Shown here one piece after another: positions 38,172 through 49,658 of a stretch of DNA of 64,000 nt (position 1 is its first letter; every line of letters begins with the position of its first letter). Both the position numbers and the translations under genes were made by a program. The notes below the pieces were generated by a model. It was not told the origin of the DNA. It was given only the letters and a program-made list of their open reading frames with translations, and ran no database searches. Source of the DNA: Limnoperna fortunei (lineage: Eukaryota > Mollusca > Bivalvia > Mytilida > Modiolidae); NCBI GenBank assembly GCA_944474755.1, contig OX104112.1:22284460-22348459 (forward strand). Direction: 5' to 3'.

Positions 38172-38640
38172 GTCAAAATTGATTAATTGATTGATTTGAT
38201 GTTAGCTTTACGTCCAGCGAGCAGTATTTCATCTATATTCAGGACGAGAACAAGTTAACAAACAATAAATCAATGGAAGAAGAGGTGGGATGGAAAATAG
38301 GGAACATAAGTTTGAATACCACTGGCAAAGTATGAAGTATTGGGTAAGAGCGAAGAATTTAAGCTTTTATAGCGGCTACAATGAGCCTACTCTTTTTTCG
38401 TAATCTAGAAAAGGGGTCATTATCGTGCAAGGAACGTGGCATTCTCCAAACACGTCACTCCCTACAGTCCTCGGCCAGGTTTTCTGTATTATGATCTGAC
38501 AACCCCTAAAGACGGTGTGTCCCATATCCGCCACCCGGGGACGCGCTGGGCTGCTCTGTAGGCCGAGCACTGGGAACCTTCCCAATATGATCCATGTTGA
38601 CGAAATATGGAATAAAAGGAATATCTCTTTCAAGCGGTTG
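38172..38640 (-). mobile_element. SINE-like retroposon, long family, copy 2
   Basis: On the plus strand it begins with a gattgattgat-type tail, then tttacgtccagcgagcagta and tttcatctatattcaggacg. It continues with gtagcggctacaatgagcct, gtgcaaggaacgtggcattc and cgccacccggggacgcgctg, and ends near gcactgggaacctt. All these words occur in reverse complement in copy 1 (1559-1979). No convincing target duplication was found. The opposing open frames here are shadows. Confidence 0.8.
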
Positions 38641-38697
38641 CCGTCGCAGGATGAATATATACAGGGCATTGTTACATACTTGACACACGGGACAGTG

Positions 38698-38764
38698 GCA
38701 TTGCCTTCAGCATTAATAATGGCCTTGCCTTCGGCTCGGGCATTATCAATGTTTCAGGCAATAC
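38698..38764. repeat. small foldback element
   Basis: cattgccttcagcattaata then atggcc pairs with gggcattatcaatgtttcag then gcaat; the loop ttgccttcggctc is GC-rich like the other hairpins in the window. Confidence 0.65.
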
Positions 38765-38829
38765 TACTCTCCCTTATGCAGTCAAGATATCACGACAATG
38801 TCCTCTATAGGCAACTATTGTATAATTAA

Positions 38830-39130
38830 CTTTCCTATATCTACCTATTAACCTTACTTAATGGTTACCTCTACTTTTTCTACGTTCGACATATCTACCT
38901 AGTACGGCCATACACTATTTTACCTACTACTTTACTTAACTGATACATAAATCACTCACTTATATGTCTTCTTACCTAACCGTCTACTTACTTCTACTTA
39001 TACCTACAAACCAATGTACACGCCAACTGCTTCATTGTACCTAGTTATACTAACTGCATTCTATACGTAACCGTACTATCGATATAATATCCTACCTAAT
39101 TTTACCTAGCAACATACCAACCTACCTCCC
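38830..39130. repeat. degenerate edge of the 28-bp satellite
   Basis: CCTAC/CTTAC-rich sequence with the same pyrimidine strand bias as the array to the right but no fixed period; likely decayed satellite. Confidence 0.6.
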
Positions 39131-42100
39131 TGGTAACTGTCCAACAGTATACATACTGTCCTAACTGTATACCTATCTACTAACTGTCCTACCTGTATAC
39201 CTACATCCTAACTGTCCTATCGGTATACCTACCTACTAACTGTCCTACCGGTATACCTACCTACTAACTGTCCTACCTGTATACCTACATCCTAACTGTC
39301 CTATCGGTATACCTACCTACTAACTGTCCTACCGGTATACCTACCTACTAACTGTCCTACCGGTATACCTACCTACTAACTGTCCTACCGGTATACCTAC
39401 CTATTAACTTTCATACCGGTATGCCTACTTACTAAATGTCCTACCGGTATACCTACCTACTAACTGTCCTACCTGTATACCTACCTATCTACTAACTGTC
39501 CTAACTGTATACCTACCTACTAACAGTCCTACCGGTATACCTATCTACTAACTGTCCTACCTGTATACATACCTACTAACTGTCCTACCGGTATACCTAC
39601 CTACTAACTGCCCTACGGTATACCTACCTACTAACTGTATTACCGGTATACCTACCTACTAACTGCCCTACCGGTATACCTACCTACTAACTGTCCTACC
39701 TGTATACATACCTACTAACTGTCCTACCGGTATACCTACCTACTAACTGTCCTACCTGTATACATACCTACTAACTGTCCTACCTGTATACATACCTACT
39801 AACTGTCCTACCGGTATACCTACCTACTAACTGCCCTACCGGTATACCTACCTACTAACTGTCCTACCTGTATACATACCTACTAACTGTCCTACCGGTA
39901 TACCTACCTACTAACTGTCCTACCGGTATACCTACCTACTAACTGTCCTACCGGTATACCTACCTACTAACTGTCCTAACTGTATACCTACCTACTAACT
40001 GTCCTACCGGTATACCTACCTACTAAATGTCCTACCGGTATACCTATCTACTAACTGTCCTACCGGTATACCTACCTACTAACTGTCCTACCGGTATACC
40101 TACCTACTAACTGTCCTACCTGTATACCTACCTATCTACTAACTGTCCTAACTGTATACCTATCTACTAACTGTCCTACCTGTATACATACCTACTAACT
40201 GTCCTACCAGTATACCTACCTACTAACTGTCCTACGGGTATACCTACCTACTAAATGTCCTACCTGTATACATACCTACTAACTGCCCTACCGGTATACC
40301 TACCTACTAACTGTCCTACCTGTATACATACCTACTAACTGTCCTACCGGTATACCTACCTACTAAATGTCCTACCGGTATACCTATCTACTAACTGTCC
40401 TACCGGTATACCTACCTACTAACTGTCCTACCTGTATACCTACCTATCTACTAACTGTCCTAACTGTATACCTACCTACTAACTGTCCTGGTAACTGTCC
40501 AACAGTATACATACTGTCCTAACTGTATACCTATCTACTAACTGTCCTACCTGTATACCTACATCCTAACTGTCCTATCGGTATACTTACCTACTAACTG
40601 TCCTACCTGTATACCTACCTACTAACTGTCCTACCGGTATACCTACCTACTAACTGTCCTACGGTATACCTACCTACTAACTGTATTACCGGTATACCTA
40701 CCTACTAACTGTCCTATCGGTATACTTACCTACTAACTGCCCTACCGGTATACCTACCTACTAACTGTCCTACCTGTATACATACCTACTAACTGTCCTA
40801 CCGGTATACCTACCTACTAAATGTCCTACCGGTATACCTATCTACTAACTGTCCTACCGGTATACCTACCTACTAACTGTCCTACCGGTATACCTACCTA
40901 CTTACTGTCCTAACTGTATACCTACCTATCTACTAACTGTCCTAACTGTATACCTACCTACTAACTGTCCTACCGGTATACCTACTTACGAAATGTCCTA
41001 CCGGTATACCTACCTACTAACTGTCCTACCGGTATACCTACCTACTAACTGTCCTACCGGTATATCTACCTACGAAATGTCCTACCGGTATACCTACCTA
41101 CTAACTGTCCTACCTGCATACCTATCTACTAACTGTCCTACCGGTATACCTACCTACTAACTGTCCTACCGGTATACCTACCTACTAACTGTCCTACCTG
41201 TATACCTACCTATCTACTAACTGTCCTAACTGTATACCTACCTACTAACTGTCCTACCGGTATACCTATCTACTAACTGTCCTACCTGTATACATACCTA
41301 CTAACTGTCCTACCAGTATACCTACCTACTAACTGTCCTACGGTATACCTACCTACTAACTGTCCTACCTGTATACCTACCTACTAACTGTCCTACCGGT
41401 ATACCTACCTACTAACTGTCCTACGGTATACCTACCTACTAACTGTATTACCGGTATACCTACCTACTAACTGCCCTACCGGTATACCTACCTAATAACT
41501 GTCCTACCTGTATACATACCTACTAACTGTCCTACCGGTATACCTACCTACTAAATGTCCTACCGGTATACCTACCTACTAACTGCCCTACCGGTATACC
41601 TACCTACTAACTGTCCTACCTGTATACCTACCTATCTACTAACTGTCCTAACTGTATACCTACCTACTAACTGTCCTACCGGTATACATATCTACTAACT
41701 GTCCTACCTGTATACATACCTACTAACTGTCCTACCAGTATACCTACCTACTAACTGTCCTACGGTATACCTACCTACTAACTGTATTACCGGTATACCT
41801 ACCTACTAACTGCCCTACCGGTATACCTACCTAATAACTGTCCTACCGGTATACCTATCTACTAACTGTCCTACCTGTATACCTACCTATCTACTAACTG
41901 TCCTAACTGTATACCTACCTACTAACTGTCCTGGTAACTGTCCAACAGTATAGATACTGTCCTAACTGTATACCTATCTACTAACTGTCCTACCTGTATA
42001 CCTACATCCTAACTGTCCTATCGGTATACCTACCTACTAACTGTCCTACCGGTATACCTACCTACTAACTGTCCTACCTGTATACCTACATCCTAACTGT

Positions 42101-45100
42101 CCTATCGGTATACCTACCTACTAACTGTCCTACCGGTATACCTATCTACTAACTGTCCTACCTGTATACATACCTACTAACTGTCCTACCAGTATACCTA
42201 CCTACTAACTGTCCTACGGTATACCTACCTACTAACTGTATTACCGGTATACCTACCTACTAACTGCCCTACCGGTATACCTACCTACTAACTGTCCTAC
42301 CTGTATACATACCTACTAACTGTCCTACCGGTATACCTACCTACTAAATGTCCTACCGGTACACCTATCTACTAACTGTCCTACCGGTATACATACCTAC
42401 TAACTGTCCTAACTGTATACCTACCTACTAACTGTCCTACCTGTATACCTACCTACTAACTATCCTAACTGTATACCTATCTACTAACTGTCCTACCTGT
42501 ATACCTACCTACTAACTGTCCTAACTGTATACCTATCTACTAACTGTCCTAACTGTATACCTACCTACTAACTGTCCTAACTGTATACCTATCTACTAAC
42601 TGTCCTAACTGTATACCTACCTACTAACTGTCCTACTGGTATGCCTACCTACTAACTGTCCTAATGGTATACCTACCTACAAACTGTCCTACCGGTATAC
42701 CTACCTACTAACTGTCCTATCGGTATACCTACCTACTAACTGTCCTACCGGTATACCTATCTACTAACTGTCCTACCGGTATACATACCTACTAACTGTC
42801 CTACCGGTATACATACCTACTAACTGTCCTAACTGTATACCTACCTACTAACTGTCCTACCTGTATACCTACCTACTAACTATCCTAACTGTATACCTAT
42901 CTACTAACTGTCCTACCTGTATACCTACCTACTAACTGTCCTAACTGTATACCTATCTACTAACTGTCCTAACTGTATACCTATCTACTAACTGTCCTAC
43001 CTGTATACCTACCTACTAACTATCCTAACTGTATACCTACCTACTAACTGTCCTACCTGTATACCTACCTACTGACTGTCCTACCTGTATACCTACCTAC
43101 TAACTGTCCTACCTGTATACCTACCTACTGACTGTCCTACCTGTATACCTATCTACTAACTGTCCTACCTGTATACCTACCTACTAACTATCCTAACTGT
43201 ATACCTACCTACTAACTGTCCTACCTGTATACCTACCTACTAACTGTCCTACCTGTATATCTACCTACTAACTATCCTACCATTATACCTACCTACTAAC
43301 TGTCCTACCTGTATACATACCTACTAACTGTCCTACCGGTATACCTACCTACTAACTATCCTACCAGTATACCTACCTACTAACTGTCCTACCTGTATAC
43401 ATACCTACTAACTGTCCTACCGGTATACCTACCTACTGACTGTCCTACCGGTATACCTACCTACTAACTGTCCTACCTGTATACATACCTACTAACTGTC
43501 CTACCGGTATACCTACCTACTAACTATCCTACCAGTATATCTACCTACTAACTGTCCTACCTGTATACATACCTACTAACTGTCCTACCGGTATACCTAT
43601 CTACTAACTGTCCTACCTGTATACCTACCTACTGACTGTCCTACCTGTATACCTACCTACTAACTGTCCTACCGGTATACCTACCTACTAACTATCCTAC
43701 CAGTATACCTACCTACTAACTGTCCTACCTGTATACATACCTACTAACTGTCCTACCTGTATACCTACCTACTGACTGTCCTACCGGTATACCTACCTAC
43801 TAACTGTCCTACCTGTATACATACCTACTAACTGTCCTACCGGTATACCTACCTACTGACTGTCCTACCTGTATACCTACCTACTAACTGTCCTACCGGT
43901 ATACCTACCTACTAACTATCCTACCAGTATACCTACATCCTAACTGTCCTATCGGTATACCTACCTACTAACTGTCCTACCGGTATACCTATCTACTAAC
44001 TGTCCTACCTGTATACATACCTACTAACTGTCCTACCAGTATACCTACCTACTAACTGTCCTACGGTATACCTACCTACTAACTGTATTACCGGTATACC
44101 TACCTACTAACTGTCCTACCGGTATACCTACCTACTAAATGTCCTACCGGTACACCTATCTACTAACTGTCCTACCGGTATACATACCTACTAACTGTCC
44201 TAACTGTATACCTACCTACTAACTGTCCTACCTGTATACCTACCTACTAACTATCCTAACTGTATACCTATCTACTAACTGTCCTACCTGTATACCTACC
44301 TACTAACTGTCCTAACTGTATACCTATCTACTAACTGTCCTAACTGTATACCTACCTACTAACTGTCCTAACTGTATACCTATCTACTAACTGTCCTAAC
44401 TGTATACCTACCTACTAACTGTCCTACTGGTATGCCTACCTACTAACTGTCCTAATGGTATACCTACCTACTAACTGTCCTACCGGTATACCTACCTACT
44501 AACTGTCCTATCGGTATACCTACCTACTAACTGTCCTACCGGTATACCTATCTACTAACTGTCCTACCGGTATACATACCTACTAACTGTCCTACCGGTA
44601 TACATACCTACTAACTGTCCTAACTGTATACCTACCTACTAACTGTCCTACCTGTATACCTACCTACTAACTATCCTAACTGTATACCTATCTACTAACT
44701 GTCCTAACTGTATACCTACCAACTAACTGTCCTACCTGTATATCTACCTACTAACTATCCTACCATTATACCTACCTACTAACTGTCCTACCTGTATACA
44801 TACCTACTAACTGTCCTACCGGTATACCTACCTACTAACTATCCTACCAGTATACCTACCTACTAACTGTCCTACCTGTATACATACCTACTAACTGTCC
44901 TACCGGTATACCTACCTACTGACTGTCCTACCGGTATACCTACCTACTAACTGTCCTACCTGTATACATACCTACTAACTGTCCTACCGGTATACCTACC
45001 TACTAACTATCCTACCAGTATATCTACCTACTAACTGTCCTACCTGTATACATACCTACTAACTGTCCTACCGGTATACCTATCTACTAACTGTCCTACC

Positions 45101-46313
45101 TGTATACCTACCTACTGACTGTCCTACCTGTATACCTACCTACTAACTGTCCTACCGGTATACCTACCTACTAACTATCCTACCAGTATACCTACCTACT
45201 AACTGTCCTACCTGTATACATACCTACTAACTGTCCTACCTGTATACCTACCTACTGACTGTCCTACCGGTATACCTACCTACTAACTGTCCTACCTGTA
45301 TACATACCTACTAACTGTCCTACCGGTATACCTACCTACTGACTGTCCTACCTGTATACCTACCTACTAACTGTCCTACCGGTATACCTACCTACTAACT
45401 ATCCTACCAGTATACCTACCTACTAACTGTCCTACCTGTATACATACCTACTAACTGTCCTACCTGTATACCTACCTACTGACTGTCCTACCTGTATACC
45501 TACCTACTAACTGTCCTACCGGTATACCTACCTACTAACTATCCTACCAGTATACCTACCTACTAACTGTCCTACCTGTATACATACCTACTAACTGTCC
45601 TACCTGTATACCTACCTACTGACTGTCCTACCTGTATACCTATCTACTAACTGTCCTACCTGTATACCTACCTACTGACTGTCCTACCTGTATACCTACC
45701 TACTGACTGTCCTACCGGTATACCTACCTACTAACTGTCCTACCAGTATACCTACCTACTAACTATCCTACCTGTATACATACCTACTAACTGTCCTACC
45801 GGTATACCTATCTACTAACTGTCCTACCGGTATACCTATCTACTAACTGTCCTACCGGTATACCTATCTACTAACTGTCCTACCTGTATACCCACCTACT
45901 GACTGTCCTACCTGTATACCTACCTACTAACTGTCCTACCGGTATACCTACCTACTAACTATCCTACCAGTATACCTACCTACTAACTGTCCTACCTGTA
46001 TACATACCTACTAACTGTCCTACCGGTATACCTATCTACTAACTGTCCTACCTGTATACCTACCTACTAACTGTCCTACCTGCATATCTATCTACTAACT
46101 GTTCTGCCTGTATACCTACCTACTAACTGTCCTACCGGTATACCTACCTACTAACTCTCCTACGATATACCTGCCTACTTACTGTCCTACCGGTATACCT
46201 ACCTACTAACTCTCCTACGGTATACCTGCCTACTTACTGTCCTACCGGTATACCTACCTACTAACTGTCCTACCTGTATACCTACCTATTAACTGTCCTA
46301 CATGTATACCTAC
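39131..46313. repeat. 28-bp satellite array, about 7.2 kb
   Basis: Roughly 256 tandem copies of a 28-bp unit, ctaactgtcctaccggtata then cctaccta. The position tac(c/t)(g/t)gtata varies between ccggta, cctgta, actgta and ccagta. Units of 27 bp (cctacggtata) and 32 bp (extra ctat) are scattered. taccggta and ggtatacc are self-complementary. An irregular tggtaactgtccaacagtat junction occurs at 39131, 40489 and 41932. A block with the rare gtacacctatctac variant recurs 1791 bp apart (42359 and 44150), showing large higher-order duplication. Confidence 0.97.
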
Positions 46314-46945
46314 AAAGCAGAAAATCGATCACTTACTTTGTAGAACAAGGGTTCGTTCGTACTCGTGTAGAAATAAAAAAAATATGAAAGTTGGCTGCTT
46401 TACTGCGCAGTGGGCGATTTACTCATGCTAATCTATGTTTATTAAATAAACAGGAGTCTTAAAGTAAATGCATTTTGGTAAAAACGAAGTTGCATCTTTT
46501 CACCAATATTTGCACGACTTGTTGCGATACTTGTATCTCTCTTACGTCTAGCCGCTTAAGAATAAGCTTACTTCAGCTTTTTACAAATTGATTTCCTAAC
46601 TTAAACAGTGACCTTACAAGGAGTGCGACTATTACGATCATTCGCCTCCCGAGATCACTGATACCTTGATAAAAGATGCATTTAATCCAATTCTAAACTT
46701 TTTCTACATCTGTATATAACACGTCGATAAAATGTCAACATTGTTTGGTCAAATAAATAAATTGTCTCTCAAATACACAGTTAAATACAGAAAAGAAATT
46801 GTTATATTTTATTAAGATTATAAATATTTCTCATAGATGAAAAGACTTCTTTAAATTTTTGTTCTAAATAACTGAAGTCGACTGAATAAATCACTGGTTA
46901 CATTGGTGTCTAGGGAACAATTTCTGTAAATGTAAATGATTTTTA
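46314..46945. other. no gene; downstream flank of the TRIM-like gene
   Basis: Non-coding sequence between the satellite and the TRIM-like gene's 3' end. No repeat was recognised. Confidence 0.5.
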
Positions 46946-46978
46946 GTAAATGACGTCATATAACGCAGCGTGTCCGTT
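46946..46978 (-). repeat. duplicate of the TRIM-like gene's C-terminal codons and stop
   Basis: The 33-bp stretch agtaaatgacgtcatataac then gcagcgtgtccgtt repeats, with one change, the sequence at 47061-47093 that ends the TRIM-like ORF. The offset is 115 bp. On the minus strand it still reads NGHAALYDVIY and a stop. Confidence 0.9.
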
Positions 46979-46998
46979 ACGTCTATGTTCATTACACA

Positions 46999-47004
46999 TT
47001 TATT
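46999..47004 (-). promoter_or_regulatory. candidate polyadenylation signal of the TRIM-like gene
   Basis: Minus-strand AATAAA about 55 bases after the stop codon, between the stop and the duplicated C-terminal segment. Confidence 0.45.
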
Positions 47005-47057
47005 GAAATTTGAATTAAGTTTCAGTATTAAACAACATAATCACTAGCAAATAAATG

Positions 47058-48761
47058 TTAGTAAATGACGTCATATAATGCAGCGTGTCCGTTTTTCTGA
47101 TTGCAGACTAGAAGTCGTTTACTGTCTTTGTCGTAGTACACAGCATTTGGTTTCTGGAGTCCATCAGAACTGGTCAGTAGAACCTTCTGTTGTTTACCAT
47201 CTGGAGAAATGGCCAGAAGTAGATTGTTTTTATAAGCAGCTGCAAACGTTATACCATAATTATCAACAGCTATGGCTGAAGAGTGGAACAATAATGATGA
47301 TTTTAATCGATCATCCTGACACGTCCAGATTTCTGTACCTTCCATATCTACACAGTGTACACTCCCGTGGAATACTGAGTAGTAAATCTTGTCTTTCTGT
47401 GTTGTAACCTTCCACGTATTCCATGCATCGTTGTATATACGTATTGTTTTGATAATGTTCCCATCTAGATCTATTACCTTGATTCCCTCTCCCTCTGCCA
47501 CGGCATATAATTTACCATCGTTGTATGTAATGCCCCTGATCCAATGTTCACATAAATTCTCCAGAGTTTGATTTGTACGTTGATTGTTTATATTTACTAT
47601 GGTTATACATGTGTTTCCATACGAAACTGCCACCCTCTGGTCATCAATTACTGTGACGTCATAAGGATTATACGGAACACTGATGTCACGGTCATGTGAT
47701 CCGTCTTCCTTTAGAATAGTAAGAGATGGTTTATTGTAACTCGCAATCATAATAGAGTTGTTTGGTAATATTAAGCAGCCCGTTACATTGGAATTCTGTT
47801 CACCCATTTTTATGCTTGTCCTCAGCTTCAACTGTAGATTGTCTAATTTAAGGACTGGTGGTTCAGCTGGAAGTTGATGCTGTGCCTGTATTAGCCATCG
47901 CTCAACATATGGAACTACTTCTTCTTTAGATGTTATTTGTATTTCTCCTAAGGAGTCAAAGGCTTCAGTGAATGTGTCAAGTTTAGGATTGAACTGAACT
48001 GCTATACTTAGCTGTGGTATACTGTTAACCAGGAGTTTGATTCCGTTTATTTCGTTGGCAATAGTTTTCAGAATACTCCGAATTCCAACAAACATTTGCA
48101 GATTTGATGAAAATTGTTTCATGTGTCGTGCAGTGTCTTTTAATTCTGAGATTTTTTTGTGTTCTGTTTCAAGTTTAGTGGTCATCAAAGAAATTTCTTT
48201 CGCGGCCTTTTCTGACTTGTATTTTAGTTCTTTTAATAATTTGTCCTCTAGGAGATCTAAGTGTTTATTTATTTCCTCCCGCATTGTCGCTAAAGATTTT
48301 TTTGTGACATCTTCCTGTTCCTTCAGAGTTGTTTCATTTTGTTGTAGGTGTCGCACTCCGTTTTCTATATTATCAAGTACTCCATTGATAGTTTGCTCCA
48401 GATCGGAAAATGCAGTTGATGTTTTGGCTCCCTTTGCTGCTTCATCTAAAGGTCTAAGATCTTCACATCCGCCATGTTTTAACTGAACGCATACAACACA
48501 GACAACACAATCGTGGATAGGACAGTAAAAATCCAACTTTTTAATGTGATCTGGACATTCTAAGTTTACGTTTAATTTTTCGGTCTTTTGGTATTTCTCA
48601 GATGGTATGATGTGGTGGTTTTTTAACATTTTGTTAGCTTTGTGTCTCCGAAAACATTCATCACACAAACTTTCTTCACAGTCCGTACACCAGCTGCTGG
48701 CGGATTTACTCATATTTTCCTGCAGACACGGCTCGCATTGTAATTCGACAGATTCAGCCAT
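47058..48761 (-). CDS. B-box / coiled-coil / beta-propeller TRIM-like protein (567 aa)
   Basis: Intact single-exon ORF. B-box 1 at residues 9-50 (C9, C12, C25, C28, C33, C36, H40, H49/H50). B-box 2 at 69-99 (C69, H72, C80, H83, C88, C91, H96, C99). A long charged helix at about 120-240 (LDLLEDKLLKELKYKSEKAA) is predicted to be a coiled coil. From about 315 comes a six-bladed-type beta-propeller of NHL/TRIM2-71 style (VTGCLILPNNSIMIASYNKP, YDVTVIDDQRVAVSYG, IRGITYNDGKLYAVAEGEGI, SSAIAVDNYGITFAAAYKNN). There is no RING finger, so it is not an E3 ligase by itself; RING-less B-box/NHL proteins are abundant in bivalves and are commonly linked to immune or regulatory roles, which is inference here. 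No signal peptide or membrane segment, so cytoplasmic. The ATG is the first in frame and lies ten bases after a splice acceptor. Confidence 0.92.
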   Translation of the reverse strand: MAESVELQCEPCLQENMSKSASSWCTDCEESLCDECFRRHKANKMLKNHHIIPSEKYQKTEKLNVNLECPDHIKKLDFYCPIHDCVVCVVCVQLKHGGCEDLRPLDEAAKGAKTSTAFSDLEQTINGVLDNIENGVRHLQQNETTLKEQEDVTKKSLATMREEINKHLDLLEDKLLKELKYKSEKAAKEISLMTTKLETEHKKISELKDTARHMKQFSSNLQMFVGIRSILKTIANEINGIKLLVNSIPQLSIAVQFNPKLDTFTEAFDSLGEIQITSKEEVVPYVERWLIQAQHQLPAEPPVLKLDNLQLKLRTSIKMGEQNSNVTGCLILPNNSIMIASYNKPSLTILKEDGSHDRDISVPYNPYDVTVIDDQRVAVSYGNTCITIVNINNQRTNQTLENLCEHWIRGITYNDGKLYAVAEGEGIKVIDLDGNIIKTIRIYNDAWNTWKVTTQKDKIYYSVFHGSVHCVDMEGTEIWTCQDDRLKSSLLFHSSAIAVDNYGITFAAAYKNNLLLAISPDGKQQKVLLTSSDGLQKPNAVYYDKDSKRLLVCNQKNGHAALYDVIY

Positions 48762-48771
48762 TGTCTTTTGT

Positions 48772-48790
48772 CTGTAAAAGAACTTTAAAT
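48772..48790 (-). promoter_or_regulatory. predicted 3' splice site upstream of the TRIM-like ATG
   Basis: On the minus strand, aaagttcttttacag ends ten bases before the ATG, a good acceptor with a polypyrimidine stretch. It implies a 5' UTR exon further upstream (towards higher coordinates), which was not identified. Confidence 0.6.
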
Positions 48791-48933
48791 GACAGTTTAA
48801 TGATGCATAAACATACCATCATGGGGTATATTTATAAAATCATTCACACCACTTTCAGGAATTTTCAGCTGTATTATGTTATTTAGTTTTAAATGGCAAA
48901 GAAAGCTCTAAATCACGAGAATTACACTAAAGT

Positions 48934-48954
48934 GATTGATTGATTGATTGATTG

Positions 48955-49001
<47 letters not shown>

Positions 49002-49055
49002 TAGTGACTGATTGATGGATTGGTTGATTTATTTATTTATTAATTGATTGATTGA
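48934..49055. repeat. (ATTG)n microsatellite
   Basis: Long run of attg/gatt tetranucleotides with a few interruptions (gtttg, tagtgac, atttattt). Confidence 0.95.
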
Positions 49056-49210
49056 CCACATATAACCAAAGGAAGCCCATTTACGAGACATTACGAGCTT
49101 CACTGTGCCATCAAAACGTTCCTATACGAAGATTTGAACGACAAAAAAGATATGCAGACATAAAAGAGCGAAGTTTTTTGCGAACGGAGTCAACAACAAT
49201 TTGTACAAGA

Positions 49211-49559
49211 AGACAACAGAGAAATAGCAACATAACAGACCGAGTCACAGGTCCGGGTAAAGACCAACACACACGATACAAGCAACAACTACAGAGAAAT
49301 AGCAACATAACAGACCGGGTCACAGGTCCGGGTAAAGACCAACAACATAACAGACCGATCACAAAAGAGTCACAGGTTCGGGTAACGACCAACACACACG
49401 ATACAAAGAGAAATAGCAACATAACAAACCGATCAACAAGAGTCACAGGTCCGGGTAAAGACCAACACACACGATACAAAGAGAAATAGCAACATAACAG
49501 ACCGATCAACAAGAGTCACAGGTCCGGGTAAAGACCAACACACACGATACAAGCAACAA
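49211..49559. repeat. about 73-bp minisatellite
   Basis: Four to five copies of a unit containing gagaaatagcaacataacag, gtcacaggtccgggtaaaga and ccaacacacacgatacaa. Copy lengths differ by small indels, including an alternate joint gatcaacaagagtcacagg. Open frames on both strands (49052-49489 plus, 49111-49512 minus) are repeat artefacts. Confidence 0.9.
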
Positions 49560-49658
49560 CTCCTCCACTTCCCCAATTACACCCCTTAAAAGATGATTTA
49601 CAAAACATATGGCCCTGGTTGAACAATTATCTCTACAAACAAATTCATCTAATAAAAA

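Noticed and set aside
49052..49512. Overlapping 145- and 133-residue frames
   Set aside because: Both strands open across a 73-bp minisatellite; no codon bias or domain.
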